Shown here: one piece after another, positions 25,949-34,817 of the stretch
How the letters are laid out: the number at the start of each line of letters is the position of its first letter
Numbering within the stretch: the stretch's first letter is position 1
Assembly (NCBI GenBank): GCA_023437225.1
Contig: JAEZGS010000023.1
Location: 105,824-169,823 of the forward strand
Reading direction: 5' to 3'
Origin: Bacteroidota bacterium
GTDB lineage: Bacteria > Bacteroidota > Bacteroidia > Chitinophagales > Chitinophagaceae
Length of the DNA: 64,000 nt
Notes under the pieces: generated by a model
The model's database searches: none
Seen by the model: the letters and a program-made list of their open reading frames with translations, nothing else
Told to the model about the DNA's origin: nothing
Program-made: the position numbers and the translations under genes

Positions 25949-27199
25949 TTGAAAGCATCGACCTTTTCAAAGTACCAGGTGTTCCTGGTCGTGTTGTTGT
26001 CATTGCTGCAGTTCACTGTGGTGCTTGATTTCGTCATACTTTCTCCACTTGGCGACCAGCTTATTAAAGCATTGCATATAACTCCTGCGCAATTTGGATG
26101 GCTGGTGTCATCATATGCATTCAGCGCCGGTATATCCGGGATACTAACAGCAGGGTTTGCAGACCGCTTTGATAGAAAGAAGCTACTGTTGTTTTTTTAT
26201 GGTGGGTTTATCGTAGGCACATTCTTTTGTGGCATCTCACCAAACTTCATTTTTCTGCTGATCTCCCGCACATTTACGGGCTTCTTTGGTGGCGTTATTG
26301 CATCCATATCATTCACAATAGTGACCGACCTCTTTGCGCTAGATCAACGTGGCCGTGTGATGGGATTCATGCAGATGGGCTTTGCCGTGAGCCAGATATT
26401 GGGCATTCCCATTGGATTGCACCTTGCCAATATATGGGGCTGGAATTCCATTTTCCTTGTGATCGTTGCTCTTGCGGTGATCATTTTCTTTCTTATTCTG
26501 AAATTTGTGCAACCAATCAACAAGCATCTCATGCATAAACAGGTGCAGAATGCATTTGGTCACCTTAAAGGGATAATAGCAAATAAGCATTACCGGATCG
26601 CCTTTCTGATGACTTGTTTTATTGCACTTGCCGGTTTTATGTTGATGCCGTTTTCAAGTGTATTCCTTGTAAATAATGTGCAGATATCGCACGAACAATT
26701 ACCAATGGTATTTATGTATACCGGGATGGCAACAATTTTCGCGATGCCTATTATCGGGCGGATCAGCGACAAGGTTTCAAAGTTCAAAGTATTTACAATC
26801 GGCTCTTTACTGGCAATAGTGATGGCATTGATATACACCAATCTTCCGGTCATACCTATGGGGCTCGTGATTTTGGTGAACATAATTTTGTTCATCAGCA
26901 CCTCTGCCCGAATGGTACCATCATCGGCATTACTTACTGCCGTACCTGAATTGAAAGACCGCGGCGCCTTTATGAGTGTGAACGCTTCATTGCAACAGGT
27001 GTCGGGTGGAATAGCCGCCATCATTGCGGGTTTGATCGTTGTGCAGGATAGCCCCACGGCGCCACTTCGCCACTACGATACCCTCGGATATATCGTGGCA
27101 GCCCTGTTTGCTTTCTGCATCTACCTCTTGTACAGGATATATGCCTTTGTTAAGTCAAAAGGTGACGTTAAAGGAAAGGTCGGTAAAGAAACGCTTTGA
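25949..27199 (+). CDS. MFS transporter (DHA1-like)
   Basis: A 416-residue membrane protein with about 12 hydrophobic segments. The first ones read VFLVVLLSLLQFTVVLDFVI and GWLVSSYAFSAGISG, and the loop 2-3 motif GFADRFDRKKLLLFF is the MFS signature. Only TTG at 25949 gives a full first helix, so a TTG start is likely. Substrate unknown; drug or sugar efflux is typical of this subfamily. It follows the triple-Y regulator by 36 bases and could be co-transcribed, which would tie it loosely to the glucan locus. Confidence 0.88.
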   Translation: MKASTFSKYQVFLVVLLSLLQFTVVLDFVILSPLGDQLIKALHITPAQFGWLVSSYAFSAGISGILTAGFADRFDRKKLLLFFYGGFIVGTFFCGISPNFIFLLISRTFTGFFGGVIASISFTIVTDLFALDQRGRVMGFMQMGFAVSQILGIPIGLHLANIWGWNSIFLVIVALAVIIFFLILKFVQPINKHLMHKQVQNAFGHLKGIIANKHYRIAFLMTCFIALAGFMLMPFSSVFLVNNVQISHEQLPMVFMYTGMATIFAMPIIGRISDKVSKFKVFTIGSLLAIVMALIYTNLPVIPMGLVILVNIILFISTSARMVPSSALLTAVPELKDRGAFMSVNASLQQVSGGIAAIIAGLIVVQDSPTAPLRHYDTLGYIVAALFAFCIYLLYRIYAFVKSKGDVKGKVGKETL

Positions 27200-27203
27200 G
27201 GGC

Positions 27204-27233
27204 TTGCACCTTACTACTTGTTATATTATTTTG
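27204..27233 (+). promoter_or_regulatory. Possible Bacteroidota-type promoter
   Basis: TTG (27204-27206), a 20-base spacer and TATTTTG (27227-27233) resemble the TTTG / TAnnTTTG pair used by the primary sigma factor of Bacteroidota, with one base missing in the -7 box. It lies 78 bases before the ATG at 27311. Confidence 0.3.
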
Positions 27234-27310
27234 CACATTCTCCATCCTTCCTATGTAAGTGCTCTCCGCGCCCGCTAAAGGGAAAATTCATTCAAAATAA
27301 AACATGCAGT

Positions 27311-28507
27311 ATGAGAATTCTATTCGTAATGCTGATGCTCTCTATTGTTGCATCTGGCACTGTGCAGGGACAACTGCTCAAGAAAATTAAAGACAAGGCC
27401 AACAGTGTCGTGAACAAATCGGGATCATCAGAATCTGATGAGGTAAAGAAGAAAGAACCAAGTGATGGACTCGAGCAGAGAGGTGACAAGGAAGATGATC
27501 TTGCTCCACTTGATCCGGACAAGTATACACTTATTTATAAGCCCGAAGAGCCCGGTTCGCGCGTTTCATTTTTGTTTGATGAAAGCTGCCTTGGCATAAA
27601 CGCCAATGGTGAAGGTTACATGGTAGTGATCTACGACTCAAAAGACAAAGCAGAACCATACGCGATAATTGAAAACGGAAAGATCACCGCGCGCTTCAAG
27701 AACGCAAGCGCCATTCCAGAAAAATGTGCTGGACGTACAGGCGCGGCGGTTGGTAGCGGAAGCAGTGAGTTTGATATGAAGAAAGAAACCGAGAAGAATT
27801 ATGAGAAGTATGTAAAGAGCGAAACAAAGGGTGGCATGCCATCACATACCGTCAACATCAATGGAAAGACCTACGGTCCCTTTATGACCATCAACCAGTT
27901 CTATGTTTCTCCCGATGGCAAACAATATTTTATTGATGCGGTTCAAAGCGATGCCAGCCAGTTGTTATACATGAACGATAAGAAAGTAAGTGCCGGCGAA
28001 CCTGGTATGTACCTCATGGGTCAGCTTGTTTTTGGTCCGGATCGAAAAACAATGGTATTTATTGGACTCAGCACGATGCAGATGGCGAACATTGGAAAAG
28101 AAGATTTCGTGGGCACAGTGATCTATACCGATGGTACAAAGAAAGACCTGAAGCTGCCTGGAGCGGACATGTTCGGTGGTACCACATTCAAAGTGACCAG
28201 CAAGCAGGAACTCTGCTGGATCGATCCTTTGTCGGGACAGTTTTATGCTGATGGCAAACCGGTTGGTAAATTCACTGACAATGGTAAGAAGCTAACTCTA
28301 AACAACAACCGGTATAAACTGCTCACCGGGAACGATGCAACGAAATCCGTGTTGTTGACAGACAATGGCAAAGTGCATTTCCTGGATGGATCAACACAGG
28401 AGTTATCATTATATCCATTTATTACCGTGAACAATGGCATTACAACTTTGAAGTGGTTCAAGACAAGAGGCAGCGAGATCTATCTTGGTCATTACACTGT
28501 AAAATGA
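27311..28507 (+). CDS. Exported protein of unknown function (398 aa)
   Basis: ATG 27311 begins a signal peptide (MRILFVMLMLSIVASGTVQGQ), which argues against the longer frame upstream. The mature start LLKKIKDKANSVVNKS is a Lys-rich amphipathic stretch seen in several exported Bacteroidota proteins. A charged, Ser/Glu/Lys-rich linker follows. The remainder has many short strands with turns such as DGKQYFIDAV, YADGKPVGKF and NNGITTLKWF, suggesting a propeller-like or repeated beta fold. No family is recognised. It is followed after 3 bases by the lysozyme-like gene, so the two are probably co-translated and may act together in the envelope. Confidence 0.75.
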   Translation: MRILFVMLMLSIVASGTVQGQLLKKIKDKANSVVNKSGSSESDEVKKKEPSDGLEQRGDKEDDLAPLDPDKYTLIYKPEEPGSRVSFLFDESCLGINANGEGYMVVIYDSKDKAEPYAIIENGKITARFKNASAIPEKCAGRTGAAVGSGSSEFDMKKETEKNYEKYVKSETKGGMPSHTVNINGKTYGPFMTINQFYVSPDGKQYFIDAVQSDASQLLYMNDKKVSAGEPGMYLMGQLVFGPDRKTMVFIGLSTMQMANIGKEDFVGTVIYTDGTKKDLKLPGADMFGGTTFKVTSKQELCWIDPLSGQFYADGKPVGKFTDNGKKLTLNNNRYKLLTGNDATKSVLLTDNGKVHFLDGSTQELSLYPFITVNNGITTLKWFKTRGSEIYLGHYTVK

Positions 28508-28510
28508 TAA

Positions 28511-29224
28511 ATGAAGATTCTTGTTTCAATATGTTTTATGATCCTGTGCATGCAATCGATTGTGTGTGCACAGGATTATCGTAAGATCTTCGGACGCAAT
28601 TATGCTAATGCCGAGAAGTTACTCAAAGAACATGAGGATGCATTTCAATTCGCGGCAATGTCATCGGGCATTCCGTCTATTCATCTCAGGGCCATCGTAT
28701 TTCCGGAACTCATTCGATACAGTTCTGTCTTCGATTTTATGGAGATCACTTCATTGAAAGTTCTATATATCTCCAACGGGCAGGACTATGCAGACTTCTC
28801 CGTCGGGTATCTTCAAATGAAACCATCATTTGCGGAAAAACTCGAACGTGATGCGCTGAAGTATTTATCCCGTGACCAGCTAAAATCAATTGGTATCTCA
28901 CTTCCATTAGAAGGGACAGCCAAAGAACAAAGGGAAGAACGAGTGGATCGTCTGACCGAAATAAAAACCCAGTTACAGTATCTCGCATTGTTCTATAAAT
29001 TATGCGAACGAAAGTTTACCCTGTCATCAATGAGCGAGGAAGAAAAGATCGCCTTCATATCCACCTGTTATAACGCCGGGTATGACCACTCCGCCAGAAA
29101 GATCCATTCTTTGCAAACACAGGCCCATTTTCATACAGGGCGTTTTCGTGCTTCCGACAAATTCAACTACTCCTCCATCAGCACTTACTGGCTCCGGCAG
29201 CAGTTCCAGCTTGCCAGCCGTTGA
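28511..29224 (+). CDS. Exported lysozyme-like (lytic transglycosylase-fold) protein
   Basis: A 237-residue protein with a signal peptide (MKILVSICFMILCMQSIVCAQ). Three motifs occur in the order of soluble lytic transglycosylases: a Glu in FPELIRYS (about residue 63, the place of the catalytic Glu), FSVGYLQMKPSF (compare GLMQ) and TCYNAGY (compare AYNAG). The spacing is reasonable, but the sequence is otherwise divergent, so the assignment rests on these motifs. If active it would cleave peptidoglycan in the periplasm. It starts 3 bases after the stop of the preceding exported protein. Confidence 0.6.
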   Translation: MKILVSICFMILCMQSIVCAQDYRKIFGRNYANAEKLLKEHEDAFQFAAMSSGIPSIHLRAIVFPELIRYSSVFDFMEITSLKVLYISNGQDYADFSVGYLQMKPSFAEKLERDALKYLSRDQLKSIGISLPLEGTAKEQREERVDRLTEIKTQLQYLALFYKLCERKFTLSSMSEEEKIAFISTCYNAGYDHSARKIHSLQTQAHFHTGRFRASDKFNYSSISTYWLRQQFQLASR

Positions 29225-29278
29225 TTAATGTCAATTTCTTTTCTTGTGCTTCGTCAATAATTTTTATTGCCGAAACTC

Positions 29279-29311
29279 ATTGTCGTGCACTGTATGCTGA
29301 AAGTAGCTTTG
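29279..29311 (+). promoter_or_regulatory. Putative Bacteroidota promoter of the DoxX gene
   Basis: ATTG (29279-29282), a 21-base spacer and a consensus TAGCTTTG (29304-29311, TAnnTTTG) lie 19 bases before the ATG at 29331. This matches the -33/-7 arrangement known for Bacteroidota, with one mismatch in the -33 box. Confidence 0.55.
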
Positions 29312-29330
29312 CTTTTCAAAATTGATAAGC

Positions 29331-29768
29331 ATGAAAAAGACATTCAGTGTAAAACATCTTCCCATTAACATCGATTCTGTGTTGCTGCTTGCGCGTGTAG
29401 CCATCGCCGTACTCATGCTTACGCACGGACTACCTAAACTCTCTATGTTGTTTTCCGGTGAACCCGTACAATTTCTTTCGGTATTTGGGTTAAGTCCCGC
29501 TGTGTCCCTCGGGCTTGCCGTATTTGCTGAAGTATTTTGTTCCATTCTCATTCTGATCGGATTTGGTACCCGACTTGCAGTAATTCCGCTCATCGTAACG
29601 ATGATCGTTGCTGTATTCCAGGTGCATGCGACCGATGGGTTCGTTAAACAGGAACTTGGTATTCATTATCTGCTTGTTTACCTGATGCTTTTGGTTGCCG
29701 GAAGCGGCCGCTATTCGGTAGATGCATTGATAGACAAAAACTTGCATCGTCAGCCTCTCCATCGTTAA
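29331..29768 (+). CDS. DoxX family membrane protein
   Basis: A 145-residue protein with four hydrophobic segments, starting at ATG 29331; a TTG nine bases upstream is less likely. The family pattern LLLARVAIAVLMLTHGLPKL in the first helix, and FAEVFCSILILIGFGTRLA in the second, identify DoxX/SURF4-like proteins. Members have been linked to thiosulfate:quinone oxidoreductase or redox stress complexes, but most are uncharacterised. The gene is on the same strand as recD, 76 bases ahead. Confidence 0.88.
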   Translation: MKKTFSVKHLPINIDSVLLLARVAIAVLMLTHGLPKLSMLFSGEPVQFLSVFGLSPAVSLGLAVFAEVFCSILILIGFGTRLAVIPLIVTMIVAVFQVHATDGFVKQELGIHYLLVYLMLLVAGSGRYSVDALIDKNLHRQPLHR

Positions 29769-29844
29769 ATTTTTTTGATTGCAAATAGGTTACAGGCCGA
29801 CGGGTTAAGTTTGCTGCGAGATTCAGAATACTTAACTTTTATGA

Positions 29845-31593
29845 ATGCAGTCAACAAATGATATCAGCCAGCAATTTGCACATTTCTTCCCGGGCGAGAT
29901 ACTCAAAGGTTATGCGCAGCAGGTTTTCAGGAAACTTAGTGAAGGACATGTATGTCTCGACCTGACTTCTGCTTCATCACAGCAACTCGATGAGCTCGCC
30001 CGGCAACCTTTTATTTCAACTCAAACTTCTGACCGGCAGCCTTTCATTCTACATAATAATCGCCTCTATCTTCAGAGGTATTTTTATTATGAAACCACCA
30101 TCCTTGATCGCATAATCAGGTTTTCCGTATCCGATAAAGGCCAGTTTGAAGAGCGGGTCACACAACTACGGAATTCATCCTTACACCTCAACAGTCTTTT
30201 CGCCGAACACTCTAATGTAACAGGAACAAACTGGCAAAAAGTGGCTGTGGTGTCGGGCGTACTCAATGATCTCACCATAATTACAGGTGGCCCGGGCACA
30301 GGCAAAACCACTACTGTGGCACGCATACTGGCGTTGCTGCTGACAATTGAGCCGGAACTGAAAATTGCGCTTGCAGCGCCTACTGGAAAGGCCGCCGCTC
30401 GAATGTCTGAATCACTTAAGTCGGCTGCCGAGCGACTGGATGAGAACATCAGGCAAAAGTTTCAGTCGCTCCAACCTTCCACCATTCATCGGTTACTACG
30501 AACTGCGCCGGGAGAATCATCATCTTATTATACCTCAGCACACCCAATCAATGCGGATGTTGTGATAATCGATGAAGGATCGATGATCGATGTGTCACTT
30601 TTTGCAAAACTTCTTGATGCCATTGGAGATAATACGCGCTTGATCATATTGGGAGATAAAGATCAGTTGGCATCGGTAGAAGCGGGAAGTTTGTTTGGCG
30701 ATCTTTGCCAGGCCGCCGGCGATCTTAATAAATTTTCGCAAAGGCGAGTTAACATTATCAACGAATTGCTTGATACAAGTGAACGCATTTCAGATACGGA
30801 TCGCGCTGAAACATCTAATCCATTATTTGAACATGTTATCGAACTGAGACATAGTCACCGCTTTACCGGTGATGAAAGCATTGGTCGCTTCAGCAAAGCA
30901 GTTATTAACAATGATCAACAGAGCCTGCTTCAATTCTTTCATACACCAGGAGATGGCAAAGTTGTAACCGACACCAATTACAATGACGAAGTGTTTCGCG
31001 AATTCATCAGTGGCTACGCAGAATTTATTGGAGAGAGAGATCCGCTGGAAGCGCTGAGAAAATTTAATAAGCTTCGGGTGCTTTGTGCAATACGTGAGGG
31101 AGATCAGGGATTGTCCTCGGTGAACCGCGCAATAGAAAAACTTCTGCATCAAATGCGCCTACTAAATCCTTCCGGCGATTATTATGAAAACCGCCCGATC
31201 ATCGTCACCCGCAATTATTACAATCTTGGCTTATTCAATGGGGATATCGGCATCATCCGTGCGGATGAAAAGGGGGTTATGAGAGCATACTTTGATGATG
31301 GAAATGAATCGCCTAAGACAGTCTTACCTGGATACTTGTCACATATGGAAACAGTCTTTGCCATGACCATACACAAAAGCCAGGGCTCCGAGTTCGAAAG
31401 GGTATTGGTGCTCTTGCCGAATGCAGATAACATTCCCATACTCACAAGCGAACTTTTGTACACGGCGATAACAAGAGCCAGGGAAAAAGTAGTTCTACAG
31501 GCTTCGCAATATTCCGTGTTGCAGGCAGCGGCAAAAAGAGTGGAGCGAGGCTCCGGTATTATCGACCGATTGAAAATGCAGACAATAAATTAA
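29845..31593 (+). CDS. recD: Exodeoxyribonuclease V alpha subunit (RecD helicase)
   Basis: A 582-residue superfamily 1B helicase. The Walker A motif GGPGTGKTT lies at residues 148-156 after an N-terminal domain. The motifs DEGSMID (Walker B region), GDKDQLASVEAG (motif III) and MTIHKSQGSEF, and LYTAITRAREK near the C-terminus, are all present. RecD is the fast 5'-to-3' motor of RecBCD, which processes double-strand breaks and foreign linear DNA. The gene leads a recD-recC-recB operon: recC starts 8 bases after its stop. A TAAGTTTG box at 29806-29813 may be part of its promoter. Confidence 0.97.
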   Translation: MQSTNDISQQFAHFFPGEILKGYAQQVFRKLSEGHVCLDLTSASSQQLDELARQPFISTQTSDRQPFILHNNRLYLQRYFYYETTILDRIIRFSVSDKGQFEERVTQLRNSSLHLNSLFAEHSNVTGTNWQKVAVVSGVLNDLTIITGGPGTGKTTTVARILALLLTIEPELKIALAAPTGKAAARMSESLKSAAERLDENIRQKFQSLQPSTIHRLLRTAPGESSSYYTSAHPINADVVIIDEGSMIDVSLFAKLLDAIGDNTRLIILGDKDQLASVEAGSLFGDLCQAAGDLNKFSQRRVNIINELLDTSERISDTDRAETSNPLFEHVIELRHSHRFTGDESIGRFSKAVINNDQQSLLQFFHTPGDGKVVTDTNYNDEVFREFISGYAEFIGERDPLEALRKFNKLRVLCAIREGDQGLSSVNRAIEKLLHQMRLLNPSGDYYENRPIIVTRNYYNLGLFNGDIGIIRADEKGVMRAYFDDGNESPKTVLPGYLSHMETVFAMTIHKSQGSEFERVLVLLPNADNIPILTSELLYTAITRAREKVVLQASQYSVLQAAAKRVERGSGIIDRLKMQTIN

Positions 31594-31601
31594 TTGAACT
31601 G

Positions 31602-34600
31602 ATGGGACTTGAATTGAATGTTTCAAACTCGCTTGAAGAACTTTCTAAATGCATAGCGTCGAACTTCCGGCAGCAGCGTCCGGATGTATTTCAACCATAC
31701 CATATTGTTACGCAAACCGAGGGAATGAACAACTGGCTTAAGCTACAGCTTGCCAGCCAGAACGGTATTGCTGCCAATATCCGGTATATGAAACCAAATG
31801 ATATTGTGCAGCGAGTTTATTTTCTTCTAGGGGGTAAACTAAATAACAGTCTTTCTTCTTCCAATATTCGCTGGATACTGTTTCAATTATTAGGTGAAGA
31901 AGACTTCAGTAAAAGCTTCAGGCATATCGCTGAGTATTACGAGCTGTCTTCAAACGCACATGTGAAAAGAATGGCGCTCGCAGAGAAGCTTGCTGATCTT
32001 TTTGACCAGTACCAGGTTTACAGACCAGATTATATTGAACAGTGGAATCATTCAGACGCAAATACTGGGGGAGAAGATTGGCAGCAGTATCTATGGGTCC
32101 GGATGCGTGAATTATATCGTGATCGTGTGAACGATAAGATCGAAGTGAGCAGGTACATTACTGAGACACTTAATGACCCAGCTGCTGGTGAACAACTTGA
32201 GGCTCGAATGCCTTCATTACACATCTTCGGCATTTCTATCACCACTCCATATCACCTCAAAATATTTGAGGCATTAAGCAGGCACATTCAAATATGTTTT
32301 TATCTTCTGAATCCAGCGCCCGAACAATACTGGCTCGATACAATAAATGAACGTCAGGCCGGAATTCTTCTTTCCAGGGGGAAAGTAAGGAGCACCGAGT
32401 TGTCGATCGGAAATAATTTGCTTACAAGCTGGGGACGAATTATAAAAGAAACTTTCAGTCTTTTATTTGAAAACGATGAGTATCTCAATGCGTATGAACC
32501 GGTGGAAGTCCGTGAGCCTACACCAAATTCACTGCTGCATGTCATTCAGAACGATATATTTCACAACCGGTCTAATTCCGATCGTGAAAAGATAGATGCA
32601 GCAAGGATAGCGGATGGTTCGATTGTCATAAATTCCTGCTACACCATAGCCCGCGAAGTCGAATCATTGTACAATTACCTTGTACATCTTATAGATAAAA
32701 AGCAGGAGCAATTATCACCGCGCGACATCGTTGTGATGGTAAGCGATATCAACGCATATGCACCTTATATCAAGGCGGTCTTCAATAATGCTCCTTTCAG
32801 TTTTTCATATTCGATTGCCGACGAATGCGTCACCAATGATGACAATATTGTAAACGCACTAAAATCGATCCTCGAACTTGATACCGAAGACTTCCAGGCC
32901 GAAGCAGTGGTGCAATTGCTCGATTCCTCTTTCATAAGAAGAAGATTTGGACTGACAAATATTTCTCTGATAAGAGAAGTGGTTGACAGGGCAAGTATCC
33001 GGTTTGGGATAGAAGGTAATCCCGGTGATGAAACAGTGTATGTAAGTTGGAAGTATGGATTGCAAAGATTGATATTTGGTTTATGTATGCATGGCGAAGA
33101 ATCCTTCGTCTCTGGCGGATATACTTATTATCCGGTTGATGCAGTTGAAGGTTCAGAATCATCAGAGATTGTCCGGTTCGCATATTTCGTGGAGATGCTA
33201 ATGAATCGAATTGAACAGAGAGCTGAAGAACGGACCATTTCAGAGTGGGTGGAATATATCCGCGGTCTTGTGAATGATCTTATTTTTCCTGAAGGTGGTT
33301 CCGTGAATGATGATCATCTTCTATTGCAGGATCAACTCGACGGTTTCAATTCAATGAACGAATTTTTCCCGGGAAAGATCAGTTTTGAAGTTTTCGCACA
33401 TACGTTGCTTCAATCCATTTCATCGGCTACACGATCGTCGGTCTTCGCAAGTGGGGGTATTACTTTTTGTTCACTTATCCCCATGCGAAGCATTCCATTC
33501 AAAGTTGTGGCAATGCTTGGTTTGAACTTTGATAAGTTTCCAAGAAAGGAAACAACATACAGCTTCAATCTTATTGAACGTGAGCGAAGGAAGGGTGATC
33601 GTAACTTAAAGGATAATGACAAACATCTCTTCCTGGAAACATTGCTTTCGGCGAAAGAATACTTGTACATAAGTTATATCGGGCAAAGTGTGAAGGACAA
33701 TACGATCCTTCCACCTTCAGCACTTGTTGACGAATTGATCGATTATATTCAGGCCGGCGCAGATGCATTCACAGATGCGCGCAAAGCGATCATTATAAAG
33801 CAGCCCCTTCACAGTTTTAGTACACGCTATTTGAAAGGTGATCCGCATCTTTATAACTACCTGGATCAAAAGCCGCGGTTGGGGCTTTCCTTTATCCGTG
33901 AAGAAACCGAACACCAGCCGCTCCTGCAACAGGAGATTCCATTGAAAGCACTTATAAAATTCTTTAAAAATCCCATCGAAGCATACTATAAAAACGTATT
34001 GGACATAAGATATGATGAAGAGTCAGTGTTGCTTGAAGAAACAGAAGTATTCAGGTTAGATCAATTGCAGCAATGGTCACTCAAGCATGAGTTGCTGCGT
34101 GTTTCTGATAATGAGGTTATGCCGTTGATGCACGATTTGAAGCGTCGCGGCCTGATGCCGCTTCGGAATATGTCTACGGTAGAAGTGCGTGGAGTTGAGC
34201 GGCAGATCATTGAGCTGAGAAAAAGTTTTAGTAAGTTAACTCACGGTAAATCTCCCGCTTCAATAAACATTGAATTGCCTGTCGGCGGTTACGTGTTGCG
34301 CGGCCGTATTGACGAAGTCTACAATAACAATGCAGTATTTGTCTGCTTCTCATCACGACAAACAAAATATCTTATAGAGGCTTACTTGCTCTACCTGGCG
34401 GGTCGTGCAAGTGGGATATTGAACGGTGCATTCTTCATATCAACACAGCATCCGGAAATTATAACGGTGCGCGAAATCAGTGAACTGGATGCAGCAAACA
34501 GGTTGGAGCGCTTAATACAATTTTATGTTGAAGGGCATACGCGAATGTTGCGATTCTATCCGGATCTCAATATAAGTATTCAGGAAGTTGCCTCGAGAGA

Positions 34601-34817
34601 GGAGTCTAAGAGAAGAAAGGCGATTCACGACAAGTTTGAAAGTTTCAGTTTCAAGTGCGATGATCGCTATGCAATGATGGAGTACGAAAAAGGATTCTTC
34701 GACGAAGATGGATTTTGGGACGAATACCTGAGGGTAGCGGAAGCGCTCTTACTGCCCATGCAGGAAACATTTTCAGAAGTTGGAGAAGTAAAAGTAAACG
34801 ACGACTATGCAGATTGA
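31602..34817 (+). CDS. recC: Exodeoxyribonuclease V gamma subunit (RecC)
   Basis: A 1071-residue protein with the RecC N-terminal pattern (VTQTEGMNNWLKLQLASQNG, IVQRVYFLLG) and the downstream block MRSIPFKVVAMLGLNFDKFP, followed by TYSFNLIERERRKGDRNLKD, which is well conserved in RecC. RecC is the scaffold of RecBCD and holds the Chi-recognition tunnel, with inactivated helicase and nuclease-like domains. It overlaps recB by 11 bases, indicating translational coupling. Confidence 0.96.
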   Translation: MGLELNVSNSLEELSKCIASNFRQQRPDVFQPYHIVTQTEGMNNWLKLQLASQNGIAANIRYMKPNDIVQRVYFLLGGKLNNSLSSSNIRWILFQLLGEEDFSKSFRHIAEYYELSSNAHVKRMALAEKLADLFDQYQVYRPDYIEQWNHSDANTGGEDWQQYLWVRMRELYRDRVNDKIEVSRYITETLNDPAAGEQLEARMPSLHIFGISITTPYHLKIFEALSRHIQICFYLLNPAPEQYWLDTINERQAGILLSRGKVRSTELSIGNNLLTSWGRIIKETFSLLFENDEYLNAYEPVEVREPTPNSLLHVIQNDIFHNRSNSDREKIDAARIADGSIVINSCYTIAREVESLYNYLVHLIDKKQEQLSPRDIVVMVSDINAYAPYIKAVFNNAPFSFSYSIADECVTNDDNIVNALKSILELDTEDFQAEAVVQLLDSSFIRRRFGLTNISLIREVVDRASIRFGIEGNPGDETVYVSWKYGLQRLIFGLCMHGEESFVSGGYTYYPVDAVEGSESSEIVRFAYFVEMLMNRIEQRAEERTISEWVEYIRGLVNDLIFPEGGSVNDDHLLLQDQLDGFNSMNEFFPGKISFEVFAHTLLQSISSATRSSVFASGGITFCSLIPMRSIPFKVVAMLGLNFDKFPRKETTYSFNLIERERRKGDRNLKDNDKHLFLETLLSAKEYLYISYIGQSVKDNTILPPSALVDELIDYIQAGADAFTDARKAIIIKQPLHSFSTRYLKGDPHLYNYLDQKPRLGLSFIREETEHQPLLQQEIPLKALIKFFKNPIEAYYKNVLDIRYDEESVLLEETEVFRLDQLQQWSLKHELLRVSDNEVMPLMHDLKRRGLMPLRNMSTVEVRGVERQIIELRKSFSKLTHGKSPASINIELPVGGYVLRGRIDEVYNNNAVFVCFSSRQTKYLIEAYLLYLAGRASGILNGAFFISTQHPEIITVREISELDAANRLERLIQFYVEGHTRMLRFYPDLNISIQEVASREESKRRKAIHDKFESFSFKCDDRYAMMEYEKGFFDEDGFWDEYLRVAEALLLPMQETFSEVGEVKVNDDYAD

